Assembly: GCA_001304995.1 (NCBI GenBank)
Contig: BBZU01000004.1
Location: 62,001-126,000, forward strand
DNA: 64,000 bases
Reading direction: 5' to 3'
Source: Clostridia bacterium UC5.1-1D10
GTDB lineage: Bacteria > Bacillota > Clostridia > Lachnospirales > Anaerotignaceae
Shown piece by piece: positions 39,139-47,902 of this stretch; position 1 is the first letter of the stretch; each line of letters opens with the position of its first letter. The position numbers and the translations under genes were made by a program. The notes beneath the pieces were generated by a model, which did no database searches, was not told the origin of the DNA, and worked only from the letters and a program-made list of their open reading frames with translations.

Positions 39139-39244
39139 AATAGAAAAAGCCGCACGCCCAGGCTTTTCCTGCCCAGACGGTCGGCTTGTGGTAACGATTA
39201 TACTCCATGTGGTTAGATCCACGATTCCGTCAGTCATATAATCC
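39139..39244 (-). ncRNA. ZTP (pfl-motif) riboswitch with terminator platform
   Basis: On the minus strand the leader of pflA shows P1 arms GGATTATA and TATAATC, the conserved TGACTGACGGAA, a GTGG/CCAC hairpin, TGGAGTATAATC, and the second domain GCCGACCGTCTGGGC. GACGG of the first domain can pair with CCGTC of the second, the known ZTP pseudoknot. The second domain also forms the 5' arm of a terminator whose 3' arm GCCTGGGCGTGCGGC is followed by TTTTTCT. Binding of ZMP/ZTP, a signal of 10-formyl-THF shortage, should block the terminator and turn on pflA-pflB. Confidence 0.85.
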
Positions 39245-39461
39245 ACGGTTCGATAGTAGCATACTTTATTTTCAGTGTCAAATGGAAATTGTGTATTTCA
39301 CGAAGATGAATGTTTTTTTGTCAAAAACATATCTTTTTACTCTGTTTTGTGATAAATTTTGATGAAATTTTTCAAAATAATAAAATCTGCAAAGCATCTT
39401 GCCAACAACCAAAAATATCACCAATATATTCCCGGCTGCCAGCGTTGCTTTAAAACACATT
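39245..39461. other. Intergenic region between the stalk-protein operon and the pfl riboswitch
   Basis: AT-rich sequence (part of a ~350-bp gene-free stretch including the riboswitch) that should contain the pfl promoter on the minus strand. No gene is supported. Confidence 0.45.
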
Positions 39462-40516
39462 CTAAATGTTGTTTGTTTCTGAAGGTACCCAATCACCTTT
39501 CTCATAAGCATATTGTTGTTTTTTCCAAACCTCCGTCTGTTCCAGATCCCTGTTAGCTGCAAAAAGTGTCTCACCATCATATAAACAATGCAGTTTCTCT
39601 CCAGTTGACAGTTCCAAAGTCATACCAAACATACGATACGGATATTTTTGAATAGTACCTATGGCATCCGTATTTTTCCATTGGATGGCTTTCCCATTAC
39701 CCTTCCCTTTTAATTCTAACTTTCCCTTGTTTAAGGTATAAGAGATATCCAATTTCTTCAGCACAACAGAAAGTTCCGTATATTCTTCCTGAAGGGTCAG
39801 AATCGAAACACCTGCACATTCTCCCGCGCGTACCTTTTCCAAAGGAAAGGAGTCTTCCTTTGTTTTCAGAATATCCCCTTTCTCCATTGCATGAATGGAC
39901 AGAAGATATGACGTGTTTTTCTCGCCTGCATCAAATACTGGGAGCAATTTTCAAATGAAAATCTGTTTGGCGCTTCCGGATTGCCATGAATGGAATTCCT
40001 GTTGGTTTTTGTAATCTGTTCCAGTCTTTCCGGCAGCACTTCTCCATTTCCATTCTCATCATAAAATACGGTTTTTCCCGCCATTTCGCCATCTTGTTTT
40101 AAAGCAATGCCTTCTCCAATCAATTCTTCCGCATCAATCAACAATTCACCATCATAAGCATAAGTGGCGAGCTGTATACCATTGATATATGTTTCATATT
40201 TCCAACCATCCTGCATATGAGGTATATCACCGATTTCGTCGTATTCCTCTGGATAAATGTCATCCTGCCACAAAACGATTTCTGATACCATATCCGATCT
40301 GGTTTCCAATGTATGACTTTCCGCTATATCTACAAAAAATCCACAGTGCAGAAGATCTTTCAGATACAGAAATGTTTTTCCATCCTGAGAGATATAAGGA
40401 ACGGTTTCTTCTTGTATCTGTACGGATCGTGTATCTGGCTGCATTACTTTACAAAGGCTCAATATCACACACAAAGCACATGCGGCAGCCAGAAAAATCC
40501 TGCGTTTTTTCATCAT
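39462..40516 (-). CDS. Secreted stalk-domain protein, unknown function (frameshifted)
   Basis: Begins MMKKRRIFLAAACALCVILS, a signal peptide or membrane anchor, at ATG 40516 (or 40513) behind GGGGGAAG. It contains copper-amine-oxidase-N-like stalk segments such as YISQDGKTFLYLKDLL and YDGELLIDAEELIGEG. The frame shifts near 39945-39951 (one A or T missing), after which LLPVFDAGEKNTSYLLSIHA continues to 39462. Repair gives about 351 residues. It follows a second stalk-domain gene by 19 bp. An extracellular, possibly cell-wall-associated role is inferred. Confidence 0.72.
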
Positions 40517-40535
40517 TCTTCCCCCATTTTATCCA

Positions 40536-41485
40536 TTACGAAAGCATAAAACCAATATTAATAAAATGTTTATCCAGTCCAACGAGAGGCAATCCAACCG
40601 CTTCGCTATAAATTTCTCCTGTATATTCATTGAAGTAGATCGGGAAATTTTCAAACTCTTTTAACTCGTACACATAAAATCTGCCAAGTTTTTTCCCAGT
40701 ATAGGTAACTGCCGAAGCATCATAGTAAAACTTCTCCTCAATTTTCTGATTTGCTTCTTCTCTTGCCGCAATCAAATCCTGCCGATACTGAACGGAAACA
40801 TCAATGATTTTTTCCATACCATCTTTAGAAACGTATTGGGGCTTTGTTCCATCCGGCATTTCAATGGCAATCACATTGACTTTTACCCTATTGGGAAATT
40901 CTGAATTATCCTCGTTGCAAAATGTCTTCTCGTAGTCATCCACATATTGCACCTTTCCTCCAAAGGTCTCAACAACAAAACGCAGAGGCACATATAAATG
41001 ATCATAATCACACAGGTAATAAGATGCAGCCATTTCATGACTATTCAGCAACACAGTACTCTCATTATATCTTGGAAAAACAAGGGTTGTATCGCCTTTT
41101 TGCAAAGTCAGATATTTCCCCTCCCGACGTGTCAGATCATAGGTAATGCCAAGGGGTTCCGCAATTTTTTCCAAGGGCGCATATATAATACCATTCTGTA
41201 ATACTGTATCCGGCTCCGGCACAAAGCCACCGTTAATCATCAGCAAACGGATACCATTTTTTACATCTCTTTCAAAAGTTCTTTCAGAAATTCCAGTGTC
41301 TGGATTCTCAAAAGAAATTTCATAAAAATCCGATAATTCCGTTTGATAAATACCTATATCAGCCTTGTTTTTTTCCATCTGATACTTTCTGCCCCTAATG
41401 CACATTCTCCAGCTGGCAAAAGGAACGCAAAACAAAGAAGCGGAACTGCCAGTGTTTTCCCGAAAATACTGTAACTGTTTTTCAT
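40536..41485 (-). CDS. Secreted protein with copper-amine-oxidase-N-like stalk domain (frameshifted)
   Basis: The true start appears to be ATG 41485 behind GAGGG, giving the signal peptide MKNSYSIFGKTLAVPLLCFA ending near ALGAES. The frame then slips at the seven-T run 41368-41374 (one base missing). The body continues from KNKADIGIYQTELSDFYEIS. Stalk-domain hallmarks are NGIIYAPLEKIAEPLGITYD and LYVPLRFVVETFGGKVQYV. Repaired length is about 316 residues. It is first gene of a two-gene operon with another stalk protein, with a palindrome at the promoter. Confidence 0.75.
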
Positions 41486-41533
41486 AACCATCCCTCTTTT
41501 CTGATGTATCAAACCATGCCTCCACCCTTACGA

Positions 41534-41558
41534 TTGTACTTTTGCATGTACAATTATA
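41534..41558 (-). promoter_or_regulatory. Palindrome TTGTAC-N8-GTACAA next to a -10 box
   Basis: Six-base arms at 41534-41539 and 41548-41553. A TATAAT on the minus strand (41553-41558) abuts it. It is a probable operator at the promoter of the stalk-protein operon, about 50 bp upstream of the start codon. Confidence 0.45.
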
Positions 41559-41636
41559 TTATTATCATATCATAGAACCAGCGGAAACACAGGAAAAATG
41601 ACATTTTGTAAGAATTTTTTCAAAATTCCAAATAAT

Positions 41637-41677
41637 AAAAAATCCGGCACAGGGAAGTCCCATGATGCCGGATTTTT
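41637..41677 (-). terminator. Terminator of the RNA-repair operon
   Basis: AAAAATCCGGCA/TGCCGGATTTTT stem. The right arm overlaps the stop codon of the nucleotidyltransferase gene. Confidence 0.85.
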
Positions 41678-42432
41678 AAACAGACTGCAATTGCTGCAAA
41701 AACAAATCATTCAATTCCTGCCAGTCAGCCATTTTTGTTTCATTTAGTGTTTTTAAAGTATTGCGGATATCTTCAATGGAATTTTCCAGATAAGTATTGA
41801 GCTTATCTACTTTTGCGATCATTTTAACTTCTGGAACATTCTGTTTCAGTTCCAGAAGCCTTTCCACTTCTTCCCGCAAAGCGTCTGGAAGTTCTGCCTC
41901 CATCAATTCTGAAAACAGCATAGGAGGCGGTGTTTTCGTTTCCAGAATCCATCGACATGCCAATACAGGTCTCAGTACATAAAAATACTTTTTGATTTTG
42001 ACCATATGGTCATTTAAGTATTCACGGCGATTTTTCTCCGCCATATGAATATAGTGGTACAGGCTTCTTTTTGTTGAAAAGTAATTTCCCATCATAGTTC
42101 TGAATGTATCCGCAAATGGGGTTTCCATATATACAATGGGTGAGGAAAACCATTCAAATAATGTGGGATTGGATTTATGGAAAAGTCGCAATGTTTTTGC
42201 AAGTCCCATCCATTGATATCCAAAATGCCGTCCAATGGCAATTCAATCACATCTCTCGTTTTTCCAACCGCAGATAGTCTTCTTTCTGGCGAATATAAAT
42301 GAACCGCACATCATAATCGCTGTCCGTAGAAGGAAAGCCCCATGCACGACTGCCGGATTCCACAGCAAGGAGAATGTGAATACGCTCATTTTTCTCGATT
42401 TCACGAAGTTTCCTGACAATTGTCTGTTCCAT
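41676..42432 (-). CDS. YcgL-type predicted nucleotidyltransferase (two frameshifts)
   Basis: Minimal nucleotidyltransferase of the COG3541/YcgL kind. Start ATG 42432 is behind GAAGGAGGAGG. The N-terminal part has the active-site signature GSRAWGFPSTDSDYDVRFIY. One base is missing in each of two five-base runs (42259-42263 and 42194-42198). The repaired middle reads TRDVIELPLDGILDINGWDL, then QKTLRLFHKSNPTLFEWF. Repaired length is 252 residues, typical of the family. The gene overlaps rtcB by 32 bp and ends the TROVE-rtcB operon, which implies a role in RNA end modification or repair; that role is inferred from context. Confidence 0.85.
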
Positions 42433-43675
42433 CGACCTCCTCCTTCCTCTTTTTCCATGGTACATCTTCGTTGGATGCTTTGAAATTATAAATGGGTTTC
42501 ATCACATCAATGACCTCCACTGTTTCGCCAATGACATCCAGAATATCCTCCAATGATTTATATGCCATAGGCGCTTCATCCAGTGTATCTTCATTGACAG
42601 AAGTTGTGTAGATCCCTGCCATTGCTTCTTTGTAGGACTCCATATTGAGGGTTTCTCTTGCTTTTGCTCTGGACATCACGCGCCCTGCTCCATGGGGTGC
42701 AGATTGGTTCCACTCCGCATTGCCTTTGCCTACCGCAATGATGGAACCATCCCGCATATTGATGGGAATAAGGACTTTTTCTCCAGCATGTGCCGCAATG
42801 GCACCTTTACGGAGAATCATTTCATTCACGTCAATATAATTGTGAATGGTATGGAATGATTCCACAGCAGTCATACCTGTTCTTTCCAGAATGATCTCCG
42901 CCATTCTTTCCCTGTTGCGCTTTGCAAAACGCTGACAGATTTCTACGTCGTACAGGTAATCCTCAAAAAATGTCCCGTAAAGCCAGCAAATATCTTCTGG
43001 AATCAGCAAATCCTGTGTTTCATAATTGTTCTTCAGTTCTTTCAAAGCTTCCTGAATCTCTGCCCGTCTGCCTTCTGCCTTATATGTACGGATGATTTCA
43101 TCTCTTTGGCGGAAATAGTCCTCTTTTCCCATATGCAGGTCAATGGCAAGCTGCTGATACACTTCAGCCACTTGTTTTCCCAGATTACGGCTGCCGGAAT
43201 GGATCACCAGATAGCAAGTGCCATCTGCCGCCTGATCTACTTCAATAAAGTGGTTTCCGCCACCCAATGTTCCTAGAGAGCGTTCCAGCCTTTTGGCATC
43301 CCGCAAAGAGCGGTAACAGCGCAGCTGTGTCAGATCGAAACGCTCCATTCTGCCTTCCCACACGTTTCTGCCTGAAGGAATATAATGACATGCTTCATCC
43401 AGTTTCACAAAGTCCACTTCTTTTTCCGCCAGTTTTACAGTATACATTCCACATCCAATATCTACCCCTACAATATTAGGACATGCCTTATCTTTGACTG
43501 TCATTGTCGTACCAACGGTACAGCCCTTTCCGGCATGGACATCCGGCATAATTCTGATTTTGCTGCCTTCTGTCAATCCATAGTCGCACATTCTTTGAAT
43601 CTGTTCAATGGCAACATCCTCAATGACTTTCGCATAACAAATGGCTGTATTTACTTTTCCTTTGATTTCTAACAT
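42401..43675 (-). CDS. rtcB: RtcB RNA ligase
   Basis: GTP- and Mn2+-dependent ligase joining 2',3'-cyclic phosphate or 3'-phosphate ends to 5'-OH ends of broken RNA. It has 424 residues. Metal and guanylylation motifs are all visible: MPDVHAGKGCTVGTTM, VGVDIGCGMYTVKL, LGTLGGGNHFIEV, IHSGSRNLGKQ and the guanylylated-histidine region SAPHGAGRVMSRAKA. Start ATG 43675 is behind AAGGAGG. It lies 20 bp after the TROVE gene. Family and context point to repair of tRNA or other RNAs rather than splicing. Confidence 0.96.
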   Translation of the reverse strand: MLEIKGKVNTAICYAKVIEDVAIEQIQRMCDYGLTEGSKIRIMPDVHAGKGCTVGTTMTVKDKACPNIVGVDIGCGMYTVKLAEKEVDFVKLDEACHYIPSGRNVWEGRMERFDLTQLRCYRSLRDAKRLERSLGTLGGGNHFIEVDQAADGTCYLVIHSGSRNLGKQVAEVYQQLAIDLHMGKEDYFRQRDEIIRTYKAEGRRAEIQEALKELKNNYETQDLLIPEDICWLYGTFFEDYLYDVEICQRFAKRNRERMAEIILERTGMTAVESFHTIHNYIDVNEMILRKGAIAAHAGEKVLIPINMRDGSIIAVGKGNAEWNQSAPHGAGRVMSRAKARETLNMESYKEAMAGIYTTSVNEDTLDEAPMAYKSLEDILDVIGETVEVIDVMKPIYNFKASNEDVPWKKRKEEVDGTDNCQETS

Positions 43676-43695
43676 AGTTTTTCCCTCCTTTGAAG

Positions 43696-45177
43696 CTATG
43701 CTGCAATGGGAGCATACCGCTCACTATGCAGCACTTCCATCATAAATGTATAGGGCGAAAGATTTCCTCCTGCAACCATGGAAAAAATCCTTGGTGTAGC
43801 ACCGGAAATCAATACAACCCCTCTTTCATTCTTCGTTACAGGCTGCTGACGATTTCTGCTGGCGACATTCCAGAAGACAACTTCCGGCAGGAGGTATCCT
43901 TTTTCCGCGTATCTTCTCTTGGCATTTTTGAAAACTGTTTTTGACGCATTATTCACGCAGACATTAAATTCCATATCCGAAATGATGATTAGTTTTGCAG
44001 GAAGTTCTTCCTGAGGCACGTGATTTTTCACCGCTGCTTGCAGAATCAAGTCAAAGACTGCTTCCAAATTGGTATCCGCAATTTTATTGAATGTTGCCAC
44101 ATAGCGCAGTTTGTCGGCAAAGGTTTCCCCTTTGATGGCAATCAACTGTGGTTTTTCAGAAAATTCAATAAAATGATTATGGAAAATCCCTTTATTCCGT
44201 TCTGCAAAGTACAGTCCCAAGGACAGTGCCACTGCCGCAGGAACAGGCTTTCCTTCAAAATACATAGACCCGGAAGTGTCGATAACAGCAAGGGCGTTTT
44301 CATCTCCGCCAAAATCTGGCATGGAAGCCCATGTGGCATTCAGGACAGCCTTTTCTTCCGAAGAAATATCCCGCAAAAAGCTTCCGTTATTGCTCCAACC
44401 CAAATAAGGCTGTATCAATTCATAAGGCGCCACATGATCTGCATGAAGCTTTGCCTTTCCGGCAGCCGCCTTTGAAAGAAAAGCCGCATATCTTTCTCTG
44501 TCGTTACGCCAAAAAGCCTGTTTGTATTTGAACAAGGCTCTGGACGGCTGCTGTTCATAATCGAAAGTATAATCTTTCTCTCTCAGATAATTCTCAATAA
44601 TACGGATTTGTGCTCTGAGGGCTGTTAAAGCTTTTCTGTAACTTGCGTCATGCAAGCCAAAGGCTCTGGCAATCTTTTTTGCCTGATGTACCGTTTTCTG
44701 ATTGGATGCATTGACAGATGGCAGCCATTTTCCCAACAAGGAAACAGGATTTCCCTCTGCAAGATTTTTCATATCTGCTTCAAACTGTTCTCTCAGATAA
44801 GCCAGCATTTCTTTTTTACAGGGTGTATCCATCAATGCCAAAAGATCATCAAAACGACCATACTCAGCCACATACCCCAGATTTTTTCGAACAGAATCAG
44901 GTTCGTTTTTTGCCAGCCATTGAAGGACAGTCCGAAATACCTTTCTTTCTCCAAATCCTTCCCGAATATCTCTTGCAAAGAAAAGAAGTTTCATGGCCAG
45001 ATCTGCTTCTTCCGTGTAAGCTCGAATGAAACGAGCAATGATTTCTTTTTCGTTTTGTCTGCGCAGTGCCCCAATGGTGGCAAACAAATCCAGACATCGA
45101 GAGCCAGTAGAAGCGTATGTAACTGCACCGTTTTCTGTTGTAGTCATATCGGCTTCCTGTTTTATGTATTCCAGCAT
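43696..45177 (-). CDS. rsr: TROVE-domain protein, Ro60/Rsr homologue
   Basis: RNA-binding ring protein of the Ro60 family, which scaffolds Y RNAs and structured or misfolded RNA with exonucleases. It has 493 residues from ATG 45177 behind AAGGAGGATC. The HEAT-repeat TROVE part includes ARFIRAYTEEADLAMKLLFF and DIREGFGERKVFRTVL. The C-terminal von Willebrand A domain has the metal site AVIDTSGSMYFEG. In-frame upstream sequence (to 45300) belongs to the RNA elements and is not protein. It is followed 20 bp later by rtcB. Confidence 0.94.
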   Translation of the reverse strand: MLEYIKQEADMTTTENGAVTYASTGSRCLDLFATIGALRRQNEKEIIARFIRAYTEEADLAMKLLFFARDIREGFGERKVFRTVLQWLAKNEPDSVRKNLGYVAEYGRFDDLLALMDTPCKKEMLAYLREQFEADMKNLAEGNPVSLLGKWLPSVNASNQKTVHQAKKIARAFGLHDASYRKALTALRAQIRIIENYLREKDYTFDYEQQPSRALFKYKQAFWRNDRERYAAFLSKAAAGKAKLHADHVAPYELIQPYLGWSNNGSFLRDISSEEKAVLNATWASMPDFGGDENALAVIDTSGSMYFEGKPVPAAVALSLGLYFAERNKGIFHNHFIEFSEKPQLIAIKGETFADKLRYVATFNKIADTNLEAVFDLILQAAVKNHVPQEELPAKLIIISDMEFNVCVNNASKTVFKNAKRRYAEKGYLLPEVVFWNVASRNRQQPVTKNERGVVLISGATPRIFSMVAGGNLSPYTFMMEVLHSERYAPIAA

Positions 45178-45203
45178 AATGATCCTCCTTTTCTTATTCT
45201 CAC

Positions 45204-45294
45204 AAGGCACCATATAAAGCGGGGCTAGCCCGCACCAATGGTCTAAAGCCATCAGATGTAAAGTAAAGTCAATGAAAATTGCTGTTGGTGCCTT
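45204..45294 (-). ncRNA. Y-RNA-like structured element, copy 2
   Basis: Minus-strand RNA closed by a perfect nine-base stem (AAGGCACCA with TGGTGCCTT, plus-strand 45204-45212 and 45286-45294), about 91 nt. Near the 5' end it has ACAGCAATTTTCATTG, a CAAT/ATTG hairpin shared with copy 1. Inside there are further hairpins: ATGG-N7-CCAT and GCGGG-N5-CCCGC. It lies 11 nt after copy 1 and ends just before the ribosome-binding site of the TROVE gene. The location and fold suggest a Y RNA or an autoregulatory Ro-binding leader. Confidence 0.6.
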
Positions 45295-45307
45295 TTTCAT
45301 TTTTTAC

Positions 45308-45393
45308 AAGGCGCGTCATTTACAGATGCGCATTTGCATCTGTTTGTGCCAGGTTTTTGAGTCCTCTACAATCGAAATTGCTGTATGCGCCTT
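45308..45393 (-). ncRNA. Y-RNA-like structured element, copy 1
   Basis: About 86 nt closed by AAGGCGC/GCGCCTT (plus-strand 45308-45314 with 45387-45393). The 5' part, GGCGCATACAGCAATTTCG, is nearly the same as in copy 2 and forms a CAAT/ATTG hairpin. A second hairpin CAGATGC-N6-GCATCTG lies toward the 3' end. Two related folds in tandem upstream of a Ro60 gene recall the YrlA/YrlB pair of enterobacterial rsr-rtcB loci. Confidence 0.6.
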
Positions 45394-45496
45394 TTATGTT
45401 TCAGAGAATCACTTTCTTGGACTGTTATATTTCGTCTTGGAATTTGTTTCTCTGTTTGTATCCTTATTCTACCTGTTATTTCCAATCTCATCACGG

Positions 45497-45532
45497 AAAA
45501 AAAGTTGCGAACATTAAAGTCCGCAACTTTTC
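45497..45532 (-). terminator. Terminator after the WYL gene pair
   Basis: AAAAGTTGCG/CGCAACTTTT stem with a T7 run on the minus strand, overlapping the stop codon of the downstream WYL gene. It separates the regulator transcript from the RNA/TROVE/rtcB transcript. Confidence 0.85.
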
Positions 45533-46434
45533 TGATGTATCAATCTTTGCTTTATCAACTCCACAAAATGCTGAGGAGCCGTTACTTTTATCATTGGCCC
45601 AAAGGAAAGAATCCGGATAACCATTTCCGTTTCATCATCTTTGTCATAAACAACCGTAATCCGATAATGCTTTTCATCCAGCTTTTCTGCCTCTTTTTCA
45701 TAGTGGGCAAAATGGAGCAGTACCCTTTCCAATGTCTTTCTCTGATCTACCAATTCAAATACCACTCGCCGCTGCCGTTCCGTTTTCTTGGTAAGTTTTC
45801 CTTTGATGGAATCCTGACACTTTTCGCAGCTTATAATCCTCCACAGATTGATGGTACTGCCGTATCGGTCAGAAGAACCAATCAATCGGAATTTATCATC
45901 TTTTTCCGAATATTCCAATCTGTGCGGCAAAACGCTCATGACCAGCGGATTTTCTCTGCGGTTTTGCAGTGTAATTTTCAACGGATACTGATGTTTAATG
46001 GCATCCAAAATCAAGCGAAAGTGGTGTATATATGCTTCATCTGTATAATCATCCCCATCTGCGTAATGGTCAAACACAAGAATATCCTCCGGCAAGAACA
46101 ATGGTTCTACATCTGGAAAATCAAAAATTTCATCGCCGAACAAACGGATGCGCGGATCATGGGCAATTGCCTTCAGCCATCGTTTTTCCAAAAGTGTCAA
46201 TGGCATAGAAGGCTCTTTTTGCAGCGGCGTCTTGCCATCGGGTGTAATCAGCTGCCAGCGTTGTTCCTCAATGGCGGGCAAAATATGCAGCATGCTTTCT
46301 CCAAAAGCATGTTCCTCAACAATATGCCGCATCTCCGTTGCTTCCACAGGATGATCTATGGCTGCTTTCAGTATAGCTGCCACTGTTTGGTAGTATGTAC
46401 TATATAATTCACTGAATATCATGATTTTCACCAT
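45514..46434 (-). CDS. WYL-domain regulator 1
   Basis: 306 residues. The central to C-terminal region has WYL-domain features: LPHRLEYSEKDDKFRLIGSS then INLWRIISCEKC, followed by the WCX-type end. The first ~130 residues probably form a winged helix (TLLEKRWLKAIAHDPRIRLF) but are divergent. ATG 46434 overlaps the preceding WYL gene by 26 bp; ATG 46422, with GGTGA upstream, is an alternative start. WYL proteins bind nucleic-acid ligands and act as transcription regulators. Beside rtcB and Ro60 this pair probably senses RNA or DNA damage. Confidence 0.82.
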   Translation of the reverse strand: MVKIMIFSELYSTYYQTVAAILKAAIDHPVEATEMRHIVEEHAFGESMLHILPAIEEQRWQLITPDGKTPLQKEPSMPLTLLEKRWLKAIAHDPRIRLFGDEIFDFPDVEPLFLPEDILVFDHYADGDDYTDEAYIHHFRLILDAIKHQYPLKITLQNRRENPLVMSVLPHRLEYSEKDDKFRLIGSSDRYGSTINLWRIISCEKCQDSIKGKLTKKTERQRRVVFELVDQRKTLERVLLHFAHYEKEAEKLDEKHYRITVVYDKDDETEMVIRILSFGPMIKVTAPQHFVELIKQRLIHQKSCGL

Positions 46435-47662
46435 CTTCCAGCCCGTAAAGAGCGTACATTACTTTGATGTCTTCCAGAAATTGTTCCTCCAGTTTCTCAT
46501 TGGAAATATGGATTTCTGTGATACGGCAGATAAATGTCCGAATCCAGGGGATCAATTCACTGGCATCATATACATCCGCCGTAAACCTGCTGGTATTTTC
46601 ATCCAGATGTACCACAGTTCCACAGCGTTTTTCCCGTTCCAGCCGCTTAGGGATGTGCTTTTCCCCGGCTCCATAACGAATGGTAAATTCCACATGTTCC
46701 ATACGGTTCCCCCATCGGTTCTGTGTGCTGACACCCCACATGTGTTTCTGCATTTCATCCAGCTTTTGCCGCATCTGGTCAAAACGCTCACTGACTTCTC
46801 CAATTTTCACAGAAGCGATATGATCCGTCCGAAAAGATAAAATCCGTCTGAATCTTGGCGCATACGCCATGAGGTACTGTCTGCCGCTTTGGGCACTGAC
46901 CATTACACGAAGAGGAACCACATGGGACTCAGACACGTGTTCTTTATGGCGGTTATAGGTTTCCAGTATTACGCTTCGCTTTTCTCTGATTGCCATAAAA
47001 ACGCTGCACAAAATCTCACTGTCCATGGCGCTTGTGATGTAGTGATGTTTGAATGAAAAATGGCTGTCCTGTTCCTTCACTTGATCCAACAGAAAAGACC
47101 CAATGACCCCGCAAGGGGCGATTTCTGAAAAAAAATCCAGTATATCCCGATCCAGATCGCACTTTTCCATTGTCCAACTGTAATACATGGATTTTCCCTG
47201 CTTTTCACCCAACACAATTCCCTCGGAAATATATTCATTCAACTTTTTCCGTACTGTGGAAACATCGAATGTTTTTGGCTCTGGAAAAACAGAAAGATAT
47301 TCGTCTATCTGTTCTGTGATTTCTGTCAGGGAAAGCGCCCTTTGGGCAGAGGCAAAAATATCCATCAATATAAAATGCAGTGTAATATCCCCGTCCGTAA
47401 AGCTTTTGGTTTTCCATGCTTTATAAAGGGGATTGTGACTCGCTACCCTGCTGTCAATGGAAATAAACACATTCTTTCCGCCTGCATTCTGGCGAAATCC
47501 CATGTAATCCCCCAGCCAGCTTTCTATACGCCGACGTTCATCATCATAGGAGCGGGCACTTTTTCTCGTATACTCTTCCCGACTCTTAAAGCCATAGATA
47601 TAGAATTCCCGCATATAATCACGAATGCGGTTAAAATTTTTGACCAATTCACTGTACGCCAT
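46409..47662 (-). CDS. WYL-domain regulator 2 with N-terminal winged helix
   Basis: 417 residues from ATG 47662 behind GGAGGAGG; the upstream open frame is rejected. The N-terminus begins MAYSELVKNFNRIRDYMREF, with a basic DNA-binding segment and a second winged-helix-like region (TFDVSTVRKKLNEYISEGIV). The WYL domain follows: MVSAQSGRQYLMAYAPRFRR then ILSFRTDHIASVKIG, and a C-terminal extension. The gene overlaps WYL gene 1, so the two are probably produced together and may form a heteromer, as PafB and PafC do. They are expected to regulate the RtcB/Ro60 operon. Confidence 0.85.
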   Translation of the reverse strand: MAYSELVKNFNRIRDYMREFYIYGFKSREEYTRKSARSYDDERRRIESWLGDYMGFRQNAGGKNVFISIDSRVASHNPLYKAWKTKSFTDGDITLHFILMDIFASAQRALSLTEITEQIDEYLSVFPEPKTFDVSTVRKKLNEYISEGIVLGEKQGKSMYYSWTMEKCDLDRDILDFFSEIAPCGVIGSFLLDQVKEQDSHFSFKHHYITSAMDSEILCSVFMAIREKRSVILETYNRHKEHVSESHVVPLRVMVSAQSGRQYLMAYAPRFRRILSFRTDHIASVKIGEVSERFDQMRQKLDEMQKHMWGVSTQNRWGNRMEHVEFTIRYGAGEKHIPKRLEREKRCGTVVHLDENTSRFTADVYDASELIPWIRTFICRITEIHISNEKLEEQFLEDIKVMYALYGLEDGENHDIQ

Positions 47663-47902
47663 GGCTTTTCCTCCTCCACACACTTTTCTGTGTAAAACAT
47701 GCTCTGACAAAATCCTTATTTTTTATTTTAACAAAAAAAACGCTGTGACCTCAATCATCAAGGAAAGCAAGCTTCGCCTTATGAAAAACAAAATAAAGAG
47801 CGTCGTAACGAATCAGTTAAAAGAAAATCCGTCCAAAAAAGAGGCACTGCGCCAGAAAATACAAAAAGCCGGAAGCTTCTCAGCCTCCGACTTTTGGATT
47901 GA
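47663..47902. other. Intergenic region between the surface-protein gene and the WYL operon
   Basis: Contains the promoter region for the WYL genes (minus) and the terminator at 47862-47896. A plus-strand open frame here (MKNKIKSVVTNQLKENPS) has no ribosome-binding site. Confidence 0.4.
47862..47896 (-). terminator. Terminator of the surface-protein gene
   Basis: AAAGTCGGAGGC/GCTTCCGGCTTT stem with T-run on the minus strand, a few bases after the stop codon at 47903. Confidence 0.75.

Noticed and set aside
39109-39246. In-frame N-terminal extension of PflA (46 residues)
   Set aside because: It is the ZTP riboswitch read as protein. PflA families begin at the ATG 39108, which has its own ribosome-binding site.
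45178-45300. In-frame N-terminal extension of the TROVE protein (about 41 residues)
   Set aside because: The extension translates the structured RNA element. A perfect AAGGAGGATC before ATG 45177 marks the real start.
45315-45345. Possible sigma54 promoter (TGGCAC) inside the first Y-RNA-like element
   Set aside because: TGGCAC is present on the minus strand but the second element (TTGC at the right spacing) is not, and the match lies inside the predicted RNA.
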